In this document: positions 53,249 through 61,077 of the stretch, in pieces
Layout of the letters: every line of letters begins with the position of its first letter
How positions within the stretch are numbered: position 1 is the stretch's first letter
Source of the DNA: Caldicellulosiruptor saccharolyticus DSM 8903
Lineage (GTDB): Bacteria > Bacillota > Thermoanaerobacteria > Caldicellulosiruptorales > Caldicellulosiruptoraceae
Reading direction: 5' to 3'
Assembly: GCF_000016545.1 (NCBI RefSeq)
Contig: NC_009437.1
Location: 661,501 to 725,500, forward strand
Length of the DNA stretch: 64,000 nt
Translations under genes and position numbers: made by a program
The notes under the pieces: generated by a model
Told to the model about the DNA's origin: nothing
Databases searched by the model: none
Seen by the model: only the letters and a program-made list of their open reading frames with translations

Positions 53249-55479
53249 TGGTCATCAAAAAAATTCCCCTGCGAGTAATCAAGAGAGAGTTTTTACAGTT
53301 CTTTTCTATAATGCTGCTTGTTGCTATTGCCACAATGACATATACACTTTTTGCTGTGTCAATGCAGGATATAGATTATAACTATGAAATGTTCAAAAAC
53401 AAATACAATCAGGAAGATGGGAATTTTATTACTGCAAAAGAGGTTGATATAAAACTTCTACAAGAAAAATTTAAAATTAATGTAGAACAAAGGCTATTTA
53501 CTAATGTCCAAGATGACCATTTTACACTAAGAGTTTTTTCAGTGCCAAAAGAAATAAACAAACCATATGTCGAAAAAGGCAGAATGCCATCAAAAGGCGA
53601 AATACTCATAGACCCTGCTTTTTACAAAAAACATAAGCTCAAAATAGGGTCAGTGCTGACTGTCGGTAGAGAAAATTTTAAGGTTTCAGGCATTGCTTAT
53701 CTTCCAGATTATATTTACATCATTAAAAATGACCAAGACTTACTTCCTGACCCTGAGCATTTTGGTTTTGCTCTTATGAATGAAGATGAGATGAGAAGAC
53801 TTTTCAACATTTTTCCTGTTCATTATTATTGTTTCAAAGGCAAAGTTGAAAACATTGACAAGTTTAAAGAGTTTTTAAATAGCAACTGGGGGCTTTTGAA
53901 ATTTGTACAAAGAGACCAGAATCCACGAATAATGTATACAGAGATAAAAGTTAAAAATGCAAAGAACTTAACTTTGCCACTCAGTCTTTTTATAATTCTT
54001 GTATCATCTTTTATACTCTTTATTGTCATGCGAAGGGTAATAAATACTATGCATGCTGAAATTGGTACAATCTATTCAATGGGATATACACAAAAAGATG
54101 TACTAAAAGTCTTCATGAGGTTTCCACTTTATATTTGGCTTTTTGGTTCCATCTTCGGTGTTGTACTTGGGGTTATTGAAGCATCTCCTTTTGCACAGTT
54201 TTACAGGTCATATTTTACATTACCAAAGATAAAGTCAATTTTGCCTTGGCAGCACATATTTGTTGCGATACTTCTCCCAGCCATATTTATATTTCTTTCA
54301 GGTTACCTTGCAATCAAGAACTTTTTCAAGCTCACAATTGTTCAAATGCTTCACGGCGTTGATGAAATAAAATTTGGCAAGCTTCCTTCAATAAAGTTTT
54401 TTGACAGATTTGAGTTTGGAACAAGGATTATGCTAAAATATGGCTGGCGTCATGTTGGCAGGGAGCTGATTTTGGCAGTTGGTATAATCTTTTCAACAAT
54501 CCTTATGATGTATGGTATGACTGCAAAGGATTCAATTATAACTGCAATAGAAAGAGCATATGAGAAGAATTTTAAATACAACTATCTTTATCTATTAAAT
54601 TCTGTCTCCACACACCCTGAGATTAAACTCCAAAGCGCAGCTGAGCCATACAACCTTTTGTCTTTTGGCATTTAAGGAACTAAGCTTAGTATTATGATTT
54701 ACGGTATTAAAAGTAACTCAGATATGATAAAGCTGTATGATGAAAAAGGAAAAGAAATCTCTGTGTCAAGTGAACTTATCATAACCAAACCTCTTGCAAG
54801 CAAACTCGGTATTGGCGAAGGAGATAAGATTAAACTAAAAAACAAATTCACAGGCAAAGAATATACTTTAAAAGTAAAAAAAGTTGCCAACCTTCCTGTT
54901 GGGAACAATGGGTATATGGAACTCGAAAGTTTTAATAAGCTTTTTGGATATAGCAGTGGAGAGTATATTGGTATATTCTCAAAAGAAAAGTTGGAAATTC
55001 CACAGAGCTTAATTTTTGAAAGTTATACAAAATCTGAACATTTAAATACAATAAAGGCATCTGCTGGCGATTTATCAAAGACTATAGGTGTGATGGCGCT
55101 AATTGCTGCTGTGCTTGCTCTTTTGATTGTGTATGTTCTGTCTACTTTGACTTTAAATGAAAACAAGAAAAATATAGGAATTTTAAAAATGCTGGGGCAC
55201 AGTGAAAGAAGTATTTTTAAAATGATTCTCGGTTTTAACTACATTTCGTTTTTTATAGGATTTGTTGCAGGAATTCCACTATCTAAAATTACAATGGATG
55301 GGCTTATGAGCACAGTGACAAAAGACACAGATTTTGCAATGAGCCTTGATTTGAGCGTGCAGAGTGTATTGTCTACATTTGTAATACTTCTTTTAGTCTT
55401 TCTGATTTCAAGGTTTTTAGCAAGGCAGAAAATAGCAAGGGTAATGCCGGTTGAAATATTAAAAGGGCAGCTTGATTGA
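53242..55479 (+). pseudogene. FtsX-type ABC permease with an in-frame stop
   Basis: Two consecutive frames of 477 and 261 residues are in the same frame and separated only by the TAA at 54673-54675 and five codons. Read through, they form one permease of about 745 residues with a large extracellular domain after helix 1 (IMLLVAIATMTYTLFAV), the first FtsX domain (LFIILVSSFILFIVM, GSIFGVVLGV) and the second (VMALIAAVLALLIVYVL, IGILKMLGHSERS). A single nonsense mutation explains the break. Start ATG 53242 or 53248. Overlaps the ATPase stop. Confidence 0.8.
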
Positions 55480-55483
55480 TGTC

Positions 55484-55525
55484 AAAAGGGCTGGCTTGCA
55501 AGAGAAAAAAAGCTCAGCCCTTTTT
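55484..55525 (+). terminator. Terminator of the ABC transporter operon
   Basis: AAAAGGGCTG (55484-55493) and CAGCCCTTTT (55515-55524) with a T5 end; partial pairing continues inside the loop. Confidence 0.8.
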
Positions 55526-55596
55526 GTTATGTTAAGTCCTTTTTGTCAACCCTTTTACCAGACAATTTTATTTTAACATTCTGCTCCAAATTAAAA

Positions 55597-55720
55597 TTTA
55601 ACAAATATTTTACATGATTTTTATTTAGATTTAAAACCTGTTTGCTATTATATATAGGCGAAAGAAAAAATGGTAGAGAAGAAATAATTAAAAATAGGTT
55701 TTTTCTACTGTGTACCTTAA
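55597..55720 (+). repeat. Promoter/leader repeat, copy D1
   Basis: About 120 bases that recur at 56415-56531 with strong similarity. Contains TTTACA (55609-55614), 17 bases, TAAAAC (55632-55637) and the block TTTGCTAT...ATATAGG followed by GAAAGAAAAAAT and TTTTTCTACTGT. In copy D2 the same unit leads straight into a precursor peptide gene; here similarity ends near 55716 without a peptide gene, suggesting loss or replacement. Confidence 0.65.
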
Positions 55721-55859
55721 AATGAAATTTAAATTTAACTATATTTAATAGCCACAATTTGCAAATTTACCTTTGTTATAAACCAAAGAAAATTGAAGAA
55801 ATTTTAAGCTATTTAAAGAAAAGTGTATTCTGAGCTCAAAATTTAGTTGAAAATTGGCT

Positions 55860-55910
55860 AAAAAAAAAAAAAAAAACGGGATTGACAGAGTGAAAATGTA
55901 TAAGATAAAA
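55860..55910 (+). promoter_or_regulatory. A17 tract followed by a promoter
   Basis: An uninterrupted run of 17 A (55860-55876) precedes TTGACA (55882-55887) and GATAAA (55904-55909; 16-base spacer). A/T tracts just upstream of the -35 box can act as UP elements and may change length by slippage. It may drive transcription of the peptide genes from 56022 on. Confidence 0.5.
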
Positions 55911-56021
55911 TTTGCATAGAAATTCCAAGAAGAAGTTTACAGAAAAAATAGTTCAAGTACAAAATAGCCTAAATAAGAGAATAAAGAAGGCAACATACTA
56001 AAAATCAAGTGGGATGAAGAG

Positions 56022-56111
56022 ATGAGGAAAAGATACTATTGTGTAAAGCAGCATGATATAACAGATTGTGCAGCAGCGAGCTTAGCAACAATTTGCTTGC
56101 AATATAGATAA
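56022..56111 (+). pseudogene. N-terminal fragment of a C39-peptidase bacteriocin transporter
   Basis: 29 codons: RYYCVKQHDITDCAAASLAT, ICLQY. This is the start of the C39 peptidase domain of peptidase-containing ABC transporters (YxCVKQHDxTDCGxACL), with the catalytic Cys of TDC present. The frame stops at 56111, exactly where repeat A (56104) starts, so the rest was removed by recombination at that repeat. Confidence 0.7.
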
Positions 56112-56210
56112 ATTTTACACTATGTATGAGGAGGAAGTGAGATCTTTTTGAAAATTTTAAAAAGCTTGATAACGCTCATATGAGCGTTTATGCAAAAGAC
56201 TATATAGATT
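56104..56210 (+). repeat. Hairpin repeat module A
   Basis: About 107 bases shared with modules B (57088-57187) and C (62972-63087): GATAAATTTTACACTAT, GAGGAAG, then CTTGATAACGCTCA and TGAGCGTTT. The central AACGCTCATATGAGCGTT (56171-56188) is a perfect palindrome. It lies 50 bases before precursor peptide 1. Confidence 0.6.
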
Positions 56211-56234
56211 CGAGTAGAAAGGAGGTGAAGAAAG

Positions 56235-56369
56235 ATGTTGGCAAAAAAGAACACAAAGGTGGGTTGTACACATATTAATATTAAGATTTTTGCCCTCGAC
56301 ATAGGATATACAAGGACAGTGACTGAAAAAAGAGGTAACAAGACCATTACCACTACTATTAAGGCCTAA
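56235..56369 (+). CDS. Cys-containing precursor peptide 1 (divergent)
   Basis: 44 codons, GAAAGGAGGTGAAG site, start MLAKKNTKVGCTHINIKI. It shares the short basic N terminus and the GC motif with peptides 2-4 but not the second cysteine, and has a longer C terminus ending ITTTIKA. Probably a related but altered member. Behind it, at 56386-56400, GACAAGCCCCTCTTTTG resembles one arm of the hairpin at 57492, as if a hairpin once followed here too. Confidence 0.5.
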   Translation: MLAKKNTKVGCTHINIKIFALDIGYTRTVTEKRGNKTITTTIKA

Positions 56370-56414
56370 GAATTGATACTCCAAGGACAAGCCCCTCTTT
56401 TGTTTCCAATAAAT

Positions 56415-56531
56415 ATTTAACAAATATTTTACATAATTTTCATTTAGATTTAAAATCTATTTGCTATATATATAGGTGAAAAAAGAAATAACAGAAAAAA
56501 AGCAATTAAATAGGTTTTTCTACTGTACACC
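56415..56531 (+). repeat. Promoter/leader repeat, copy D2
   Basis: Second copy of the repeat at 55597. TTTACA (56428-56433), 17 bases, TAAAAT (56451-56456) is a good promoter. The unit leads into precursor peptide 2 at 56570 with a GGGAGGTGA site. Repetition suggests that the peptide genes are individually equipped with a promoter and leader and were duplicated as cassettes. Confidence 0.7.
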
Positions 56532-56569
56532 GGGAGAAGTAATTTAAAAGAGGGAAGGGAGGTGAAATA

Positions 56570-56686
56570 ATGAATATAAAAAAATTAAATAAAAATAAAC
56601 AAGGATGCATAAAGATAGGTGCACTTGGTCTTTGTGCAACTGTTGGAGCAATTGTGAAAATGAATGGAATTAATGTGAGAGTATAA
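56570..56686 (+). CDS. Cys-containing precursor peptide 2
   Basis: 38 codons with AGGGAGGTGAA site. Start MNIKKLNKNKQ, then GCIKIGALGLCATVGAIV and a short tail. Two cysteines spaced C-x8-C; the first sits in the shared motif K-x-G-C-I-x-I-G. The short Lys-rich leader and glycine/hydrophobic core resemble small RiPP precursors such as subtilosin (short leader, KGC core). A mature product cannot be defined from sequence. Confidence 0.6.
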   Translation: MNIKKLNKNKQGCIKIGALGLCATVGAIVKMNGINVRV

Positions 56687-56814
56687 AAATAAATTAAGTA
56701 TTGTTCTGATGTTTGAGGAAATTAACTCTCTTGGTGTACAGTTTGTGATATGGACTCATAACATCATAGCAAATTGTGTAAATTCAAGTTATTTAATTAT
56801 TGCAAGATAATTAA

Positions 56815-57054
56815 TTAAGAAATTGAAAGTACATTTTGCAAAATAAAAACACAAAGTATAGATTCTAAAGAGAAATCTCTATGTTTACCGAAATATTGGT
56901 AATAAGTTTTGTAGAAGGATTGAGGAATGAATTTAGAAAGGTCGATGAAGTTGTTGAAGTAGCCAAGGAGCGAATGAGGGTTATTGAGAGCAACGTTTTT
57001 AATGTGCTCATAGAGTTCAAAGAATGAAAGTTGTTTATGATGATTTTTGAACAT
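56815..57054 (-). pseudogene. N-terminal fragment of a DDE transposase
   Basis: 79 codons from the ATG at 57054 (MFKNHHKQLSFFELYEH ... FSLESILCVFILQNVLSI). The style (FSLESxLxxxILQxxLxI) fits N-terminal regions of several clostridial DDE transposases. The catalytic domain is absent. A longer decayed copy of the same protein lies at 62110-62948. Both lie beside a hairpin repeat module. Confidence 0.6.
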
Positions 57055-57087
57055 TTTATCTTCCTCCTCATAGAAAGTATGTTTTAT

Positions 57088-57187
57088 ATAGATAAATTTT
57101 ACACTATCTATAATGAGGAAGGAAGACTTTTTTAAAAAATTTAAAAGGCTTGATAACGCTCATTTTGAGCGTTTCTGCAAAAGGCTA
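57088..57187 (+). repeat. Hairpin repeat module B
   Basis: Second copy of the module (A 56104, C 62972). Hairpin AACGCTCA-TTT-TGAGCGTT at 57155-57173. In this copy the frame from ATG 57113 (MRKEDFFKKFKRLDNAHFER) stays open into peptide 3, but it has no ribosome site. TATGTTTTATATA directly upstream (57078-57090) is also present upstream of module C. Confidence 0.6.
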
Positions 57188-57217
57188 AAGAAATTGAAAA
57201 GAAAGGAGGTGAAAATT

Positions 57218-57334
57218 ATGCTGACAGTTAAATCTAATAAGAGGAAATCAGGGTGTATATATATAGGAGCGACATTTATTGGTTGTAAAACAATTGGGGC
57301 ATATGTAGGTACAATTCAAAAAATAAGAATATAA
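57218..57334 (+). CDS. Cys-containing precursor peptide 3
   Basis: 38 codons, AAAGGAGGTG site 6 bases before the ATG. Starts MLTVKSNKRKS, then GCIYIGATFIGCKTIGAYV. The two cysteines are C-x8-C with the shared GCIxIG motif. The frame is open further upstream to 57113, but the strong ribosome site favours the short form, as for peptides 2 and 4. Followed 36 bases later by peptide 4. Confidence 0.6.
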   Translation: MLTVKSNKRKSGCIYIGATFIGCKTIGAYVGTIQKIRI

Positions 57335-57370
57335 TTTCAATCGATAAAAAGAAAGAAGGAGGTAAAAAGT

Positions 57371-57490
57371 ATGTTGTTGGCAAAAAAGAGAACAAAAAAG
57401 AGTGGTTGTATTGAGATTGGAGTAAACGGTATATGTAAATCAGTTGGTAAAACAATTGCTGTTGTTTGGGGAATTCCAATAAAATTATAA
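57371..57490 (+). CDS. Cys-containing precursor peptide 4
   Basis: 39 codons, GAAGGAGGTA site. Starts MLLAKKRTKKS, then GCIEIGVNGICKSVGKTIAV, then VWGIPIKL. Cysteines C-x7-C and a conserved (V/I)G after the second Cys. Its leader closely resembles that of peptide 1. A strong hairpin lies right behind it, before the maturase gene; such hairpins often limit maturase expression relative to precursor. Confidence 0.6.
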   Translation: MLLAKKRTKKSGCIEIGVNGICKSVGKTIAVVWGIPIKL

Positions 57491-57491
57491 T

Positions 57492-57534
57492 TTTTCTAAA
57501 GACAAGCCCCACTAAGGGGCTTGTCTTTAGAAAA
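57492..57534 (+). promoter_or_regulatory. Strong hairpin between precursor peptides and maturase gene
   Basis: TTCTAAAGACAAGCCCC (57494-57510), loop ACTAA, GGGGCTTGTCTTTAGAA (57516-57532), extended by A-T pairs: about 19 bp perfect stem. No T tract follows on the plus strand except TTTT in AAAATTTTGG, so it is probably an attenuator or RNA-stabilising element. The ribosome site of the maturase (GGAGGTG) follows 7 bases later. Confidence 0.7.
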
Positions 57535-57846
57535 TTTTGGAGGTGTTATTATGGAAGTTTTTAAAATCTCTGAAAATTCACTTATATACTTTGTTGATAA
57601 TATACCCTTTGTTGGTAATTTTGAGTTGGGCAGTGTTATAGCGTTCAATCATAAGGGTTACGATTTTTTTAAAAAGGTTTTGAAAAAGGATACAATAAGT
57701 TTTGATGAATTTTCTCAAGAGGAGAAGAATTGGTTTTCTGCTTTGATGGAATGTGAAATTCTCAAAAATCTTAAAAGTAGTTCTACCCATATCCCAAACA
57801 ATGAAATAGATGCTATATATCTACATTTCACAAATAATTGTAATAT

Positions 57847-58963
57847 TAGCTTGTTGAATAAAACAGATTAACAGAAAAGACAATAAATAGATATATATAA
57901 AAAGCCATCCTCCTTAAGGTAAAATTATAGCAAGAGAAGACTAAAAACACGTAACTAAGGAGGATGGCAATGACTAATTTTATTAAAACACAAAAACAAA
58001 AATTTTTAAAGATACTTATGACAATTGAGAAAGTAATAAAAGCCTTGGGATTAAAGATAAAAAGTAGCAGGAGAGGAAGACCGAAGAAATTTAAGCTAAG
58101 CCATATAATAGCTTGTTTTGTTTACAAAGTCAAAAACAAGATAAACAGTTTCAGGGAATTAGAATACAAGATAAATGAAGATGAAGAATTTAAAAAGGCT
58201 ATAGGGATAGAAAAGAGCCCCGATCATACATATTTTTCGAAATGGGCAAAAGTAATTGAAGAAGAATATATAGAAGGGATAGCAAGAATTTTAGTGAGAG
58301 AAATAGATCCGCAGACAAAAGTTTGTGCTATAGATTCTACACCTTTGAGAAGCTCGAGGGGTGACAAAGAGGCAGAAGTAGGAGTATGTGTTAGTTTAGG
58401 TTTTTACAATGGGTATAAATTACATGTGTTAGCAACAGTTGAAAGCGAGGTTATACCTATAGTATGGTGGTTGACATGTGCAAATATCCATGACAGTAAA
58501 GTAGTAGAACTTTTGTATGAAGCTAAGATATTTGGACCTGAAGTGATATTGGCAGATGCAGGTTATGATTGTGCGAAATGGTTTGAGGTGTCAGATAGAC
58601 TTGGGATGAAGTTTGTAGCGGCGGTAAATAAGAGAAATAGTAAGGATTTCAGTAATGTAAAAAATATTTTGAGGATAAAAAATATGGAATTTTTAAGAAG
58701 CGAAGAAGGACAAAAGTTATATAAGCAGAGGACAAAAATAGAAAGATTATTTGGTAAGTTAAAAGGAGAATACAATTTAGAACAAGTAAGGTTAAGAGGT
58801 TTTAGAACATATAAGAAGCATGTAGACTGGATTATGATTACTTATTTGATAGAGGTCTATATTCAAAAAATTGAAAACTGTAAATTTTCTTTTAAATACA
58901 CGTGGAATAATTTATAGTTCTATATAGTAACATTAATGGTATAATTATTTATTCAACAACTTG
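57847..58963 (+). mobile_element. IS4/IS5-like insertion sequence, copy 1 (1117 bp)
   Basis: Bounded by the direct repeat ATTGTAATAT (57837-57846 and 58964-58973), 10 bp. The ends carry imperfect inverted repeats with core TTGTTGAATAAA (starting about 57851) and TTTATTCAACAA (ending about 58959). Identical to the second copy at 59002-60118. One DDE transposase gene. Inserted between the first and second cysteine codons of the radical SAM motif. Confidence 0.88.
57970..58917 (+). CDS. DDE transposase, IS4/IS5-like (copy 1)
   Basis: About 315 residues. Catalytic residues in VCAIDSTPLRSS (Asp), VILADAGYDCAKW (Asp) and KIERLFGKLKGEYNLEQVRL (Glu, inside the typical R-x-x-I-E-R-x-F motif). N terminus basic (SSRRGRPKKFKLSHI). 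ATG at 57970 with AAGGAGG upstream is preferred over 57964. The assignment to IS4 versus IS5/IS1182 needs a database search. Confidence 0.85.
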   Translation: MTNFIKTQKQKFLKILMTIEKVIKALGLKIKSSRRGRPKKFKLSHIIACFVYKVKNKINSFRELEYKINEDEEFKKAIGIEKSPDHTYFSKWAKVIEEEYIEGIARILVREIDPQTKVCAIDSTPLRSSRGDKEAEVGVCVSLGFYNGYKLHVLATVESEVIPIVWWLTCANIHDSKVVELLYEAKIFGPEVILADAGYDCAKWFEVSDRLGMKFVAAVNKRNSKDFSNVKNILRIKNMEFLRSEEGQKLYKQRTKIERLFGKLKGEYNLEQVRLRGFRTYKKHVDWIMITYLIEVYIQKIENCKFSFKYTWNNL

Positions 58964-59001
58964 ATTGTAATATATATTGCAAAGGGTGTTATTCATATAA
59001 T

Positions 59002-60118
59002 TAGCTTGTTGAATAAAACAGATTAACAGAAAAGACAATAAATAGATATATATAAAAAGCCATCCTCCTTAAGGTAAAATTATAGCAAGAGAAGACTAAA
59101 AACACGTAACTAAGGAGGATGGCAATGACTAATTTTATTAAAACACAAAAACAAAAATTTTTAAAGATACTTATGACAATTGAGAAAGTAATAAAAGCCT
59201 TGGGATTAAAGATAAAAAGTAGCAGGAGAGGAAGACCGAAGAAATTTAAGCTAAGCCATATAATAGCTTGTTTTGTTTACAAAGTCAAAAACAAGATAAA
59301 CAGTTTCAGGGAATTAGAATACAAGATAAATGAAGATGAAGAATTTAAAAAGGCTATAGGGATAGAAAAGAGCCCCGATCATACATATTTTTCGAAATGG
59401 GCAAAAGTAATTGAAGAAGAATATATAGAAGGGATAGCAAGAATTTTAGTGAGAGAAATAGATCCGCAGACAAAAGTTTGTGCTATAGATTCTACACCTT
59501 TGAGAAGCTCGAGGGGTGACAAAGAGGCAGAAGTAGGAGTATGTGTTAGTTTAGGTTTTTACAATGGGTATAAATTACATGTGTTAGCAACAGTTGAAAG
59601 CGAGGTTATACCTATAGTATGGTGGTTGACATGTGCAAATATCCATGACAGTAAAGTAGTAGAACTTTTGTATGAAGCTAAGATATTTGGACCTGAAGTG
59701 ATATTGGCAGATGCAGGTTATGATTGTGCGAAATGGTTTGAGGTGTCAGATAGACTTGGGATGAAGTTTGTAGCGGCGGTAAATAAGAGAAATAGTAAGG
59801 ATTTCAGTAATGTAAAAAATATTTTGAGGATAAAAAATATGGAATTTTTAAGAAGCGAAGAAGGACAAAAGTTATATAAGCAGAGGACAAAAATAGAAAG
59901 ATTATTTGGTAAGTTAAAAGGAGAATACAATTTAGAACAAGTAAGGTTAAGAGGTTTTAGAACATATAAGAAGCATGTAGACTGGATTATGATTACTTAT
60001 TTGATAGAGGTCTATATTCAAAAAATTGAAAACTGTAAATTTTCTTTTAAATACACGTGGAATAATTTATAGTTCTATATAGTAACATTAATGGTATAAT
60101 TATTTATTCAACAACTTG
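59002..60118 (+). mobile_element. IS4/IS5-like insertion sequence, copy 2 (1117 bp)
   Basis: Same length and apparently identical sequence as copy 1. Flanked by ATATAAT (58995-59001 and 60119-60125), 7 bp. It lies only 28 bp of original gene after the end of copy 1's duplicated target. The duplication length differs from the 10 bp of copy 1, which is unusual for one element. Confidence 0.85.
59125..60072 (+). CDS. DDE transposase, IS4/IS5-like (copy 2)
   Basis: Protein sequence identical to that of copy 1 (57970-58917) with all three catalytic acidic residues. Start chosen as in copy 1. Two identical intact transposases side by side imply recent activity and could promote further rearrangement or loss of the region between them. 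Confidence 0.85.
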   Translation: MTNFIKTQKQKFLKILMTIEKVIKALGLKIKSSRRGRPKKFKLSHIIACFVYKVKNKINSFRELEYKINEDEEFKKAIGIEKSPDHTYFSKWAKVIEEEYIEGIARILVREIDPQTKVCAIDSTPLRSSRGDKEAEVGVCVSLGFYNGYKLHVLATVESEVIPIVWWLTCANIHDSKVVELLYEAKIFGPEVILADAGYDCAKWFEVSDRLGMKFVAAVNKRNSKDFSNVKNILRIKNMEFLRSEEGQKLYKQRTKIERLFGKLKGEYNLEQVRLRGFRTYKKHVDWIMITYLIEVYIQKIENCKFSFKYTWNNL

Positions 60119-61077
60119 ATATAATGAGTATAGAAACAAAAAAAATTTGGATCTACCTGTGGACGTTTTCATATATAGCATTAAACAATTAAAGAACTAT
60201 GGACTTAATAAAATTATTATATCTGGTGGTGAACCTACATTAAGGGATGATTTGGAATTTTTACTAAGAGAAATAAAAGAAAATATATCAATTGAATATG
60301 TGTGTTTAATAACAAATGGTATTCACTTTCCAGAAAAACTTATAAATGTTGTTAAGAAGTATGTAGATGAAGTTTCAGTTTCAATTGATGGATACAATGA
60401 AAATATAAGTTTTATAAGACCAGCAGGTATATATAGCAGTGTGATTGACACAGTAAGAGTTTTAAAAGAAAACGAAATTAATGTAAGTATGATAGTAACA
60501 TTACATAAACAAAATATGGAGGTTATGAATGAATATAAATTATTAAGTGAAAAATTAGAAGTTCCTTTTAGTTATAGCATTCTTGTTTGTAATAATAAAA
60601 ATAGAGACGAATGTAAAGAATTCGAATTTGATGATAATTCATTAAATAAAATCAAGTGGGATCAAGATATTGAAAATACAAAAATAGAAAATTTCGAATT
60701 TGCAACCAGATTAAGTTGTGAAGCAGGTAGAAGGCTATTGAGCATTGCTGCAAACGGAGATGTGTTTCCATGCCATATGCTTCACGACGAATGCTTAAAG
60801 TTTGGAAATATAAATGACATGTCAATACCGGAGATTCTTATTTCCCCCAAGAGGTTATTGTTTAAATTTATTACTGTTGACTTTATCAAAGAATGTAGTG
60901 CATGTAAATTTAGATATTTATGTGGAGGAGGATGTCGTGCTAATGCTTACTATAAGAATGGTGATTTATTAAGCAAAGATCCATATTGTTTAATGTATTA
61001 TAATTTTTATAATACAATACTTGATTTATTAAAACAGCAAAATTTAGCCTACAAAAATATTTCGAGGGAGGAATTAA

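Noticed and set aside
56120-56423. Minus-strand frames overlapping peptide 1
   Set aside because: No ribosome sites or family resemblance; they are complements of peptide 1 and module A.
57113-57217. Leader extension of precursor peptide 3 (open frame from 57113)
   Set aside because: No ribosome site at 57113, strong site at 57218, and the other peptides have no such extension; the stretch is hairpin module B.
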